64,000 nucleotides of DNA from RYN-230 sp963718305 (GTDB lineage Bacteria; Actinomycetota; Actinomycetes; Streptosporangiales; Streptosporangiaceae): NCBI GenBank assembly GCA_963718305.1, contig CAVQZG010000012.1:1-64000 (forward strand), written 5' to 3'. A program made the position numbers and the translations under genes. Under the pieces are notes generated by a model, which was given only the letters and a program-made list of their open reading frames with translations, had not been told where the DNA came from and made no database searches. Position 1 is the first letter of the stretch. Each line of letters starts with the position of its first letter. This document shows positions 25,808 to 34,502 of the stretch, one piece after another.

Positions 25808-26296
25808 ATGGTCGGCGCGCCGACGGGCCGGGATGTTACGCAAACTTCACAGGGCCGCCCGCGCTGATCCCCGGGCCGGTTCCGCCACCGGCCGCCTGGA
25901 CACGCCGGGCTGGCCGGAAATAGCCCACGAAACCCCGGCTGACCAGTACGTTCGTGATGGCCCATGGTCCAGGCCAGGTGGTGCGGTCAGGCTGCGCCGG
26001 TGCGTGAGGGCGGTCGCGACTGCTCAGATTGACGGGATGCGGGCCCTATGGAGTGGTGCATCCGCTATTGACCGGGATGTTCATCCGGTAACATCTGGTG
26101 GCGGTCGCGGGCACCCGCTGCGTGCACGCTGAGCCTGCCGGGGAACAATGATCCTGGCCCCTTGCCCCGCAACACAGCTCAGCGCGTTTCACAATTCCAG
26201 TGCGATTCATCACCTTCGCAGTGTGGTCATCGGGGCGGCGCTGTGCGCAGGTTGCTGTGGGGTTCAGGCACGTAGGGCTGAGGGAGCTAACCAGCA
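25808..26296. other. Intergenic region, no supported gene
   Basis: Nearly 490 bp between the permease remnant and the glycosyltransferase. GC content is lower in patches (about 26,040-26,230). I see no protein of recognisable family, no tRNA and no perfect hairpin. A promoter for the gene at 26,297 must lie here but cannot be picked out. Confidence 0.5.
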
Positions 26297-27946
26297 GTGA
26301 GCGGAACGATGGCGAGGCCGGCCGCAGGCGGGCCGCCCGGAGAATCGCGTAGTGATGCAGCAGCAGGGCAGGACCACGCCCGGAAACGCTGGCTGACCCC
26401 GATCAGCGTGGCCATCGGGGTCTGCACCCTGCTGGCCCTGGCGCTCCGGCTGCTGCTGCTGTCCCGTCCCGGCTACCTGCTGGGGGTGACCGAGTACGAC
26501 GACGGGCCCTACTTCGGCAGCGCCGTCAACCTGATCCACGGCTATCTGCCGTACCGCTCGTTCCTCCTGGTGCAGCCGCCCGGGATCACCCTGCTGATGG
26601 TGCCGTCCGCGCTGCTGTCCGAGGTCATCGGGACGGCCCACGCGATGGCCACCGGCCGGATCCTGACCACCCTGGCCAGCTCGGCAGGCGTGGTCCTGGT
26701 GGGACTGCTGCTCCGGCACCGGGGGCTGGTCGCGGTGATCGTGGGCTGCGGGATCGTCGCGGTCTACCCGGACGGCGTGTCCACGGCCCGCACGGTCCTG
26801 GTCGAGCCGTGGCTGGTGCTGTTCTGCCTGCTCGGGGCCCTGGCCCTGTTCGACGGGAATCGCCTGACCAGCAGCCGGAAGCGCCTGTTCTGGAGCGGCG
26901 CCGCCTTCGGTTTCGCGGGCTGCATCGAGGTCTGGGCGATCTTCCCCGTCATCGTGGTCCTGGTCATGCTGCTGCCGCAGCTGAGGCGGCTGGCCGTGTA
27001 TGTGGGCGGGCTGGCGGTCGGCTTCCTGGTCCCCACCCTCCCGTTCGCGGCGCTGGCGCCCAAGCGGTTCTACCAGAGCCTGTACGTCGCCCAGGTCGCC
27101 CCGCGGGCCGGGTCGACCCGGGTCCCGCTGCCCGCCCGGCTGAGTCACATGCTGGGGATCAGCACCCTGAATCTGCCCGCCCACCCGCGCCTGGTCATCC
27201 TGACCGCCACCGCGGTGCTGGTCATCGTGGTGGCCGCGATGATCGCCGTGGCCTGGATCCGGCTCGGCCAGGCGCCGCCCGCGCTGGACTGGTTCGCCCT
27301 GGGCACCACCGCCGTGGTCACGGTCATGTTCATGTGGCCGGACCAGTTCCACTACCATTTCGCCGCGTTCCTGGCGCCGTTCTTCGCCATGTCCATCGCG
27401 CTGCCCTTGTCCCGTCTCCTGGAGGCGCTAGGGCAGGGCACCAGCTGGCTGCCCGCGAACGACGGGCGGCAGCTGTGGAAGCCGGCCGCGGTGGTCGCGG
27501 CCCTGGTCGTCCTGGTGCTGGCCATGGACCAGGCCAGCTACGAATCCCACCTCAAGCTGCGCCTGGCCCCGGTGGCCTCGCAGATCGAGAAGATCATCCC
27601 GAAGGGCGCGTGCGTCGCCACCGACCAGACGTCCTACCTGCTGATGGCCAACCGGTTCAGCCCTGACCTGTCCAAGTGCCCGCACATGCTGGACGGGCTG
27701 GGCAGTGATCTCGGCTTCTCCAACGGGCTCAAGCCGTCCACCGGCGCGGGAAAGGTCCCGGCCGTCCAGGCCATGTGGTGGGACGAGTTCACCAAGGCCC
27801 AGTTCGTCTGGCTGTCGTACAACCAGTCCCGCCGGGTCGCCTGGTACCCGCAGCTGAGGGCCTACTTCAAGGCCAACTTCGTGCCGGTCTACAAGCACGG
27901 CTGGCACGACACGCTCTGGGCCCGCAAGGGCGCGCCCACCGGCTGA
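26297..27946 (+). CDS. Polytopic membrane glycosyltransferase (GT-C type)
   Basis: A 549-residue protein starting at GTG 26297, with about 30 hydrophilic N-terminal residues and then ten or more hydrophobic helices. The first external loop contains GVTEYDDGPYFGSAVNLIHG, an acidic YDDG motif in the place where GT-C enzymes hold their catalytic or metal-binding aspartate, followed by YLPYRSFLLVQPPGITLL, typical of the GT39/GT87-like bacterial mannosyl- or arabinosyltransferase group. The last about 150 residues are extracytoplasmic and soluble. Donor (probably a polyprenyl sugar) and acceptor are unknown. It is convergent with pobA. Confidence 0.75.
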   Translation: MSGTMARPAAGGPPGESRSDAAAGQDHARKRWLTPISVAIGVCTLLALALRLLLLSRPGYLLGVTEYDDGPYFGSAVNLIHGYLPYRSFLLVQPPGITLLMVPSALLSEVIGTAHAMATGRILTTLASSAGVVLVGLLLRHRGLVAVIVGCGIVAVYPDGVSTARTVLVEPWLVLFCLLGALALFDGNRLTSSRKRLFWSGAAFGFAGCIEVWAIFPVIVVLVMLLPQLRRLAVYVGGLAVGFLVPTLPFAALAPKRFYQSLYVAQVAPRAGSTRVPLPARLSHMLGISTLNLPAHPRLVILTATAVLVIVVAAMIAVAWIRLGQAPPALDWFALGTTAVVTVMFMWPDQFHYHFAAFLAPFFAMSIALPLSRLLEALGQGTSWLPANDGRQLWKPAAVVAALVVLVLAMDQASYESHLKLRLAPVASQIEKIIPKGACVATDQTSYLLMANRFSPDLSKCPHMLDGLGSDLGFSNGLKPSTGAGKVPAVQAMWWDEFTKAQFVWLSYNQSRRVAWYPQLRAYFKANFVPVYKHGWHDTLWARKGAPTG

Positions 27947-27979
27947 CCAGGAGGGACCGGCGGCGGGGCGCTCAGCGCT

Positions 27980-28006
27980 GCTGACCCGGAGGAACCGCGG
28001 GTCAGC
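27980..28006. terminator. Bidirectional terminator-like hairpin
   Basis: GCTGACCCG at 27980-27988 pairs with CGGGTCAGC at 27998-28006 around a 9-nt loop, between the convergent glycosyltransferase and pobA genes; the right arm overlaps the pobA stop codon. There is no T run, so efficiency is unclear. Confidence 0.5.
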
Positions 28007-29195
28007 GCTGCGGGGGATAGCCGGTGTAGTTCTCGGCCAGCGAGGCCGCGGCCGCCCGTGACGTGGTGACGTAACGGAGCTGGGCCAGCTGGAGCTCGGC
28101 GTCCATCGGGTTCGCGCCGGGGGTGGCGTGCAGCATCGTGGTCATCCACCACGAGAAGTGGGTGCGCCGCCAGACCCGGTCCAGGCAGTCGTCGGAGTAG
28201 GAATCGGCCTGGCGGTGGTCGCCGCGCAGCAGTTCGGCCAGGGCGCCGGCCAGCACCGCGACGTCCCCGAGGGCCAGGTTGAGTCCCTTGGCGCCGGTGG
28301 GGGGCACGATGTGCGCGGCGTCCCCGGCCAGGAACAGCCGCCCGTGCCGCATCGGGGCGCTGACGAAGCTGCGCATGGGGGTGATGCCCTTATCCAGGAT
28401 CGGGCCTTCCTTGAGCTCCCAGCCGGGTACGGCGAACCGCCGCTGCAGCTCGGCCCAGATGCGGTCATCGGGCCACCCGCTGATCTCCTCATCCGGGGCG
28501 ACCTGCAGGTAGAGCCGGCTGACCAGCGGGCTGCGCAGGCTGTGCAGGGCGAACCCGTCAGGGTGATGGGCGTAGATCAGCTCATCGGTGGACGGCGGGA
28601 CGTCGGCCAGGATGCCCAGCCAGGCGTACGGGTACTCGCGTTCCCAGACGGTCAGCAGTCCCGCCGGGAACGCTGGCCGGCAGATCCCGTGGAAACCGTC
28701 GCAGCCGGCGATCGCGTCGCACGTGACCTCGTGCCGCGTCCCGTCCGCGCGGGTGTACCGGAGCACCGGATGGCCGGTGTCCAGGTCGTCCACCTCGGTG
28801 CCGGTCACGTCGAACTCCAGGTGGCCGCCGGCCGCCAGCCGGGCCTCGATGAGGTCCTTCACCACCTCGGTCTGCGCGTACACGGTGACGGTCCGCCCGG
28901 TCAGGTCGCGGAAGTCGATGTGCCGCCGCTGGCCGGCGAACTGGAGGTAGATCCCGCCGTGCTCCAGGCCCTCGCGATCCAGCCGCTCCGCCAGCCCCGC
29001 CTCGCGGAGCAGCCGGACGCTGCCGTCCTCCAGCACGCCGGCCCGCTGCCGGGCCTCGCAGTGGGCCCGGCTCCGGTCCTCGACCAGCACCGAGTCGATG
29101 CCGCGCAGCGCCAGCAGGTGGGACAGCAGCAGTCCGGCCGGTCCGGCCCCGACGATTCCGATCTGGGTGCGCGAGCGCGCGGGTGCGGACGGCAT
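28002..29195 (-). CDS. pobA: 4-hydroxybenzoate 3-monooxygenase
   Basis: The 397-residue flavoprotein hydroxylates 4-hydroxybenzoate to protocatechuate using NAD(P)H and oxygen. FAD-binding GIVGAGPAGLLLSHLL opens the protein, DGFHGICRPAFP follows the GCDG motif, and GRLFLAGDAAHIVPPTGAKG is the second FAD motif; the C-terminus retains LxYVTTS typical of PobA. Several substrate-pocket residues (SRLYLQV, the TPMRSFV loop) are in their usual places. Length matches characterised enzymes. Its ATG abuts the stop codon of the aldehyde dehydrogenase gene, so the pair is cotranscribed and could funnel 4-hydroxybenzaldehyde through 4-hydroxybenzoate. Confidence 0.93.
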   Translation of the reverse strand: MPSAPARSRTQIGIVGAGPAGLLLSHLLALRGIDSVLVEDRSRAHCEARQRAGVLEDGSVRLLREAGLAERLDREGLEHGGIYLQFAGQRRHIDFRDLTGRTVTVYAQTEVVKDLIEARLAAGGHLEFDVTGTEVDDLDTGHPVLRYTRADGTRHEVTCDAIAGCDGFHGICRPAFPAGLLTVWEREYPYAWLGILADVPPSTDELIYAHHPDGFALHSLRSPLVSRLYLQVAPDEEISGWPDDRIWAELQRRFAVPGWELKEGPILDKGITPMRSFVSAPMRHGRLFLAGDAAHIVPPTGAKGLNLALGDVAVLAGALAELLRGDHRQADSYSDDCLDRVWRRTHFSWWMTTMLHATPGANPMDAELQLAQLRYVTTSRAAAASLAENYTGYPPQR

Positions 29196-30653
29196 CTAGA
29201 ACGGGTAGGGCGCGATCTCGCTGCGCATCGTGACCCAGCGGGTATCGGTGAACGCGTCCAGGTTGGCGGTGCCGCCGAAGCGGGCGCCGGTGCCGGAGGC
29301 GCCGGTGCCGCCGAACGGGGTGTTCGGCGCGTCGTCCACGGTCTGGTCGTTGATGTGCACGATGCCGGTCGGGATCTTCCGGGCCAGGTCCAGGCCGCGC
29401 AGCACGTCCTTGGTCAGGATGCCCAGGGACAGCCCGTACTCGGTGTCCGCGGCGAGCTTGGCCGCCTCGTCCGCGTCAGAGAAACGGATGACCGGGGCCA
29501 CCGGCCCGAACACCTCGCTGGCGTAGGCGGGCATGGCGGGCGCGACCTCGGCCAGCACGGTCGGCCGGTAGAACAGGCCCTCGTAGGTGCCGCCCGCGGC
29601 CAGCCGGGCGCCCGCGTCCACGCTGGCGGTCACCAGGCCGTGGACCTTGTCGCGCTGCCGCTCGTCGATGATGGGGCCCAGCGCGACCTGGCCGCTGGCC
29701 GGATCGCCCACCGGCAGGTGGCTGGCCTTGCCCGCCAGCGCCGAGACGTAATCGTCGTAGATCGCGTCCTGGACCAGATGACGGCCGGTGGTCATGCAGA
29801 TCTGGCCCTGGTGCAGGAACGAGCCCCACGCGCCGGCCGCCGCGGCCGCGTCCAGGTCGGCATCGTCCAGCACGATCAGGGCAGAGTTGCCGCCCAGTTC
29901 CAGGTGCACCCGCTTGAGGTGCTGGCCGGCCAGCGCCCCCACGTGGCGGCCCACCGAGGTGGACCCGGTGAACGAGATCACCCGCACCCGCGGGTCGGTG
30001 ATCAGCGTCTCCCCGGCGTCCGGGCCGCCCGGCAGCACGTGCAGTACCCCCTCGGGCAGCCCGGCCTCCTCGAAGACCCGGGCCAGCACCACACCGCCGC
30101 ACACCGCGGTGCGCGGATCCGGCTTCAGGACGACCGCATTGCCGAGCGCGAGGGCCGGGGCCACCGAGCGGATGGCCAGGATCTGCGGGAAGTTGAACGG
30201 GGAGATGACCCCGACCACCCCGGCCGGGACCCGCTCGGCCCAGCTGAGGTGCGGTGACTCGGTGGGCAGCAGCTCACCGTAGGGCCGCGAGGGCAGGGTG
30301 GCGGCCTCGTAGATCTCCTCGGTGGCCACGTGCGTCTCGAACTGCGCCGCGGGCCCGATCTTGCCGCTCTCGCGGATATTCCAGCCCTCGATCTCCTCGG
30401 CGTGCGCCTTCCAGATGTCACCCGCCCGCCGCAGGATGGCGGACCGCTCGGTGTGCGGGACCGCGGCCCAGGCCGGCTGAGCCGCGGCCGCGGCCTGCGC
30501 CGCGGCGGCGATGTCGGCGGGCGAGGCGATACCGACCCGGCCGAGTTCCGTGCCGGTGGCTGGTTCAGTGACCGCGGCCTCGCCTCCGGAAACCGTCTTC
30601 CAGCCGCTGCTGAAGGCCTTGCCGCGCCACGTCGACTCGTCGAGAAATGCCAC
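29196..30653 (-). CDS. Aromatic aldehyde dehydrogenase (benzaldehyde dehydrogenase-like)
   Basis: A 485-residue NAD(P)-dependent aldehyde dehydrogenase. The cofactor strand ISPFNFPQILAIRS, the FTGSTSVGRHVG loop, the general-base motif LELGGNSALIVL and the catalytic cysteine in HQGQICMTTGRHLV are all present, as is EVFGPVAPVIRF. The motif spacing and context fit the benzaldehyde/vanillin dehydrogenase branch. The stop codon directly abuts the start of pobA, so the pair plausibly converts an aromatic aldehyde to its acid and hydroxylates it. The gene is divergent from the glutamine-synthetase-like gene, sharing a 204-bp control region. Confidence 0.9.
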   Translation of the reverse strand: MAFLDESTWRGKAFSSGWKTVSGGEAAVTEPATGTELGRVGIASPADIAAAAQAAAAAQPAWAAVPHTERSAILRRAGDIWKAHAEEIEGWNIRESGKIGPAAQFETHVATEEIYEAATLPSRPYGELLPTESPHLSWAERVPAGVVGVISPFNFPQILAIRSVAPALALGNAVVLKPDPRTAVCGGVVLARVFEEAGLPEGVLHVLPGGPDAGETLITDPRVRVISFTGSTSVGRHVGALAGQHLKRVHLELGGNSALIVLDDADLDAAAAAGAWGSFLHQGQICMTTGRHLVQDAIYDDYVSALAGKASHLPVGDPASGQVALGPIIDERQRDKVHGLVTASVDAGARLAAGGTYEGLFYRPTVLAEVAPAMPAYASEVFGPVAPVIRFSDADEAAKLAADTEYGLSLGILTKDVLRGLDLARKIPTGIVHINDQTVDDAPNTPFGGTGASGTGARFGGTANLDAFTDTRWVTMRSEIAPYPF

Positions 30654-30857
30654 GGGAACTCCTTGATCGCCGATGACGGGAGTGGCCAGCAGGGCAGGAT
30701 CCGCCCGGTGGGGTGAGTGTGCGCTTTACGAACAGCAGTTCTATCGTCGAACATTGCGAATCTAGGGGATGATGACTCTCAGTGTCAACGAGCCGCTGGC
30801 GGTGCTAGCTCGGGCATTGAGCTGTACGAGGATGGCCGCGCATGCTACCTCTGTCCC

Positions 30858-32285
30858 ATGAGCGACTACGTGCCAGCAGAGCCGGCGGGCGCGGCGGGCG
30901 ATGACGCGGTCAGCGCGGTCGTCGAGCGCGCCCACTCCGACCAGGTTTCCCTCATCCGGTTCCTGTACGCCGATCACGGCGGGATCATCCGCGGCAAGGC
31001 CGCGTCGGCGGCCATGCTGCCCGCCCGGCTGCGGACCGGGATCGGGCACACGGTCGCGATGATGGCCATGTCCATGCTGGATTCCCTGCAGCCGGTAGAC
31101 GGGATGGGGCCGGTCGGGGAGGTCCGCATCATGCCCGACCCGTCCACGTACGTGGCCCTCCCGTACGCGCCCGGAGCCGGGGTGATGCTGGCCGACCTGG
31201 TCCAGCCGGACGGCGCGCCCTGGGACGCCTGCTCGCGCACCTTCCTCAAGCAGGCCATCGCCGAACTGGCCACCGAGGGCTACGCGGTCCACGCGTCGTT
31301 CGAGCCCGAGTTCACCCTGGGCCGCCGGGAACCCGCGCCCGACGGCGGCCCGGACCGGCTCGTCCCGGTGGACGACAGCCTCTGCTACTCCTCGACCGGC
31401 TTCGCGCTGGCCCACGACTTCGCCATCGACCTGCTGGGCGCCCTGCAGGAGCAGGGCCTGGAGGTGGAGCACTACTACCCGGAGCTCGGCCACGGTCAGC
31501 AGGAGATGACGATCCGGCACGCTCCCGCGCTGCGCGCGGCCGATAACCACGTGCTGTACCGGGAGACCGTTCGCGGGGTCGCGTTCCGCCGCGGGCTGTG
31601 GGCCAGCCTGGCCCCCAAGCCCGTGCCCGACCAGGCCGGCAACGGCACCCACCTGCACGTGTCGCTGACCGACCTCGGGCCGGACGGCCAGCCGGGGGAG
31701 CGCCCGGTGTTCTACGACCCGGAGGACCCGTACCTGCTGTCCGCCACCGGCTATCACTTCATCGCCGGCCTGCTCGCCCACCTGCCCGCCCTCGTGGCGC
31801 TGACCTGCGCCAGCGTCAACTCCTACCGCCGCCTGGCCCCGCAGATGTGGAGCAGCGCCTACACGATCTGGGGCATGGACAACCGCGAGGCCGCGGTGCG
31901 CATCTGCTCGCCGATGCTCGGCGACCCGGGTGGCTCGGTGAACCTGGAGCTCAAGCCGTCGGATTCGAGTGCCAACCCCTATCTGGCCCTGGGGGCCGTG
32001 ATGCATGCGGGCCTGGACGGCATCCGGCGCAAGCTCGACCCCGGCGAGGCCGTGAACGTGGACCCGGCCACCCTCAGCGACGCCGAGCGCCAGGCCGCGG
32101 GCGCGCGCCGGCTGCCAGACTCCCTGGATGCGGCGCTGAACGCGCTGGCCGCCGACGACCTGCTGATGGAGGCGCTGGGGCCGCTGCGCCGCACCGCGTA
32201 CCTGGCCGTGAAGCGCTCCGAGGCCGCGGCGTTCGCCGACGCCGACGTGGCCTGGGAATGCTTCCAGCACTTCACGAAGATCTGA
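30858..32285 (+). CDS. Glutamine synthetase family protein (gamma-glutamyl ligase, GlnA4/FluG-C-like)
   Basis: A 475-residue protein of the GS superfamily. FEPEFTLGRREP carries the metal-binding Glu-x-Glu pattern, GNGTHLHVSL is the ATP/ammonia histidine motif (the usual Met replaced by Thr), and WGMDNREAAVRICSPM holds the conserved arginine. It lacks the adenylylation tyrosine region of GlnA. The amidohydrolase gene follows 6 nt after its stop. In fungi and plants these two domains are fused as FluG/NodGS. ATG 30858 follows GGATGGCC. The substrate is probably an amine or amino compound ligated to glutamate, not ammonia; this is inferred from family trends. Confidence 0.88.
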   Translation: MSDYVPAEPAGAAGDDAVSAVVERAHSDQVSLIRFLYADHGGIIRGKAASAAMLPARLRTGIGHTVAMMAMSMLDSLQPVDGMGPVGEVRIMPDPSTYVALPYAPGAGVMLADLVQPDGAPWDACSRTFLKQAIAELATEGYAVHASFEPEFTLGRREPAPDGGPDRLVPVDDSLCYSSTGFALAHDFAIDLLGALQEQGLEVEHYYPELGHGQQEMTIRHAPALRAADNHVLYRETVRGVAFRRGLWASLAPKPVPDQAGNGTHLHVSLTDLGPDGQPGERPVFYDPEDPYLLSATGYHFIAGLLAHLPALVALTCASVNSYRRLAPQMWSSAYTIWGMDNREAAVRICSPMLGDPGGSVNLELKPSDSSANPYLALGAVMHAGLDGIRRKLDPGEAVNVDPATLSDAERQAAGARRLPDSLDAALNALAADDLLMEALGPLRRTAYLAVKRSEAAAFADADVAWECFQHFTKI

Positions 32286-32291
32286 GCGCGG

Positions 32292-33449
32292 GTGGCTGAC
32301 CTCGACCCGGCCGGGCCGGACCTGATGGGGTCCGGGATCGGCGCGCTCGCCCTGGTGGACCACCACGTGCACCCGGCGCTCACGGCCGAGACCGGGCCGG
32401 CCGAGTTCGAGGCGCTGCTCACCGAGTCCGACCGGCCGCTGCCGGCCGGGCTGACCCAGTTCGACTCCCAGCTGGGCGTGGCGATCCGGCGCTGGTGCGC
32501 GCCGATCCTGGACCTCGAGCCGTTCGCCTCGCCCGCCGATTACCTGGCCCGCCGGGCCGCACTGGGCCCGGCCGAGGTCACCCGGCGGCTGCTGCGGGCC
32601 AGCGGGACCGGCCATTTCCTGCTCGACACCGGCTACGTGCGGCCCGGCCTGCTGGACGTGGCCGGGATGGCGCAGGCGGCTGGCGTCCCGGCCCGCGAGG
32701 TCGTCCGCCTGGAGTCCGTGGCCGAGCAGGCCGTGCTGGCCGGCGACGGCAGCGCGGCCGGGTTCGCGGACCGCTTCGCGGGGCTCCTGGCCCGCCAGGC
32801 CGCCGCCGCGGCCGGCCTGAAGAGCATCGTCGGCTACCGGTTCGGCCTCGACTTTGACCCGGAGCCGCCCGCCCCGGCCGAGGTGACCGCGGCCGCGGGC
32901 CGCTGGCTGCGCCAGATCGAGGCCACCGGCCAGGTCCGGGTCGAGGACCCGGTGCTGCTGCGTCACCTGCTGTGGACCGGCCTCGGCCTGGGGCTGCCGC
33001 TGCAGCTGCACACCGGGTTCGGGGATCCGGACGCCGACCTGCGCCGCTGCGACCCGTTGCTGCTGCGCGGTTTCCTGCAGCGCACCGAGCCCGCCGGGGT
33101 GCCGGTCATGCTGCTGCACTGCTACCCGTTCCACCGCGGGGCCGGCTACCTGGCCCAGGCGTACCCGCACGTCTACCTGGATGTCGGGCTGGCCATCAAC
33201 TACACCGGCGCCCGGGCGGCGGCCGTGGTCGCCGAGTCGCTGGAGCTGGCCCCGTTCGGCAAGCTGCTGTTCTCCTCCGACGCCTGGGGACCGGCGGAAC
33301 TGCACTACCTGGGCGCGTGGCTGTGGCGCCGCGCCACCGCCCGGGTGCTCGGGGAATGGGTGGCCGGCGGCGACTGGAGCCAGGCCGACGCGCTGCGGGT
33401 CGCGGAGATGGTCGGCGCGGGCAACGCCCGCCGCGTCTACCGCCTCTAG
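32292..33449 (+). CDS. Amidohydrolase (FluG N-terminal domain-like)
   Basis: The 385-residue TIM-barrel amidohydrolase begins at GTG 32292. Metal-binding HxH is seen in LVDHHVHPAL near residue 27, LQLHTGFGDPDADL and MLLHCYPFHRG contain further metal histidines, and LLFSSDAWGPAELHYLG the catalytic aspartate. It is preceded by 6 nt from the GS-like gene, implying a two-enzyme unit. In fused FluG proteins this domain precedes the GS domain; here the order is reversed as separate genes. The likely reaction is hydrolysis of a gamma-glutamyl or related amide, not established. Confidence 0.85.
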   Translation: MADLDPAGPDLMGSGIGALALVDHHVHPALTAETGPAEFEALLTESDRPLPAGLTQFDSQLGVAIRRWCAPILDLEPFASPADYLARRAALGPAEVTRRLLRASGTGHFLLDTGYVRPGLLDVAGMAQAAGVPAREVVRLESVAEQAVLAGDGSAAGFADRFAGLLARQAAAAAGLKSIVGYRFGLDFDPEPPAPAEVTAAAGRWLRQIEATGQVRVEDPVLLRHLLWTGLGLGLPLQLHTGFGDPDADLRRCDPLLLRGFLQRTEPAGVPVMLLHCYPFHRGAGYLAQAYPHVYLDVGLAINYTGARAAAVVAESLELAPFGKLLFSSDAWGPAELHYLGAWLWRRATARVLGEWVAGGDWSQADALRVAEMVGAGNARRVYRL

Positions 33450-33556
33450 CCGGGCGGCCTGGCGGGGAACTCCCGGCCGGGTGTCCGTCAGGTATCGTGC
33501 GCGTTACGTACATCCGTTCACATGTTGTCATTTAGCCGAGCGACCTGGATGCAGAG

Positions 33557-33953
33557 GTGGCCATGGCTGAGGTTCTGCGCACCGACGACGTGACCCAGGC
33601 TGACCGGTTCGCCCAGTGGCGGCACTGGATCTCCGCGACGTTCGTCCCACTGGAGTGCGCGCCGGTCAGCCGCGACCCGTTCCGCGGCGAGGTGGCCCAC
33701 TCCGAACTCGGTGAGCTGCTGGTGTCCCGGGTCGCCGCCGAGCCGCACCTGGCCTCGCGGACCCGCCGGATGATCGCCCTCCGGGAGGCCGGCTATTACA
33801 AGGTCGGGCTGCTGACCAGCGGCTCCTGCCGGCTGTCCCAGGAGGGCCGCGAGGCCCTGCTGCAGCCCGGGGATCTCGCCCTCTACGACTGCCGCCGCCC
33901 GTACACGATGGTTTTCGACGAGCCGCATGAGATGTCGTTCCTCATGTTCCCGC
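33557..33953 (+). pseudogene. AraC-family regulator, N-terminal ligand-binding part only
   Basis: From about GTG/ATG 33557, about 132 residues match the AraC-binding-like domain of AraC/XylS regulators (FAQWRHWISATFVPLECAP, HLASRTRRMI, GDLALYDCRRPYTMVFDEPHEMSFLMFP). The helix-turn-helix half that should follow is absent. At about 33,951 the sequence passes into the end of an unrelated TPP enzyme in another frame. The gene can at most produce a DNA-binding-deficient protein. Confidence 0.75.
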
Positions 33954-34433
33954 TACCCGGTGGTCAGCGAGCACCTGGCGGCCAGCCGGCCGGGCTCGCT
34001 GCTCGGCAGCGGCGGTGGCTCGCTGGGCTGGGCTGGCGGCGCGGCCGTCGGGGCCAAGCTGGCCGCGCCGGAGCGCACCGTGGTGAGCCTGGTGGGAGAC
34101 GGGTCATACCTGTTCGCCGTGCCTTCGTCGGTGCACTGGATGGCCCGGCGGTACCAGGCGCCCTCCCTGACCGTGATCCTCGACAACCAGGGCTGGAAGG
34201 CGCCGTCGCTGTCCACCCTGGCCGTGCACCCGGCCGGCGAGCTCGCGGCCGGGGGGTTCGCCGCCAGCTTCGCGCCCGAGGCGGACCTGCCCGGGGTGGC
34301 GGCGGCGGCCGGTGGCGCCTACGCGCGCACGGTGACCGCGGCGGCGCAGCTCCCGGAGACGCTGGCTGAGGCCCTCGGGCAGGTGCGCAGCGGCCGTTCG
34401 GCGGTGGTCAGCGTGCATGTGGCCCCGGTGTAG
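33951..34433 (+). pseudogene. C-terminal TPP-binding domain of a thiamine diphosphate-dependent enzyme
   Basis: From YPVVSEHLAASRPGS at 33,954 the frame encodes about 160 residues of the C-terminal PP domain of an acetolactate synthase/benzoylformate decarboxylase-like enzyme: GDGSYLFAVPSSVHWMARRY holds the GDGS diphosphate-binding motif, ending in the LDNQGWKAPSLS Mg/TPP-binding segment. The first about 400 residues of such an enzyme are missing and no start codon belongs to it. Because an aromatic aldehyde dehydrogenase and PobA lie nearby, a benzoylformate decarboxylase-type role is tempting but only an inference. Confidence 0.75.
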
Positions 34434-34502
34434 TGCCGGGGGCCGCCCGTCAGGCCGGCGTGACCCCGGGGACCGTCAATCAGGGAAGTGGGAGGAGCCG
34501 TC

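Noticed and set aside
28128..30257. A 709-residue plus-strand frame opposite pobA and the aldehyde dehydrogenase
   Set aside because: Antisense to two well-supported genes and without domains.
30762..33305. An 847-residue open frame on the minus strand
   Set aside because: It lies antisense to the glutamine-synthetase-like and amidohydrolase genes, consists of low-complexity Gly/Arg/Val/Gln-rich residues, and has no recognisable domain. Long antisense frames are routine in very GC-rich DNA.
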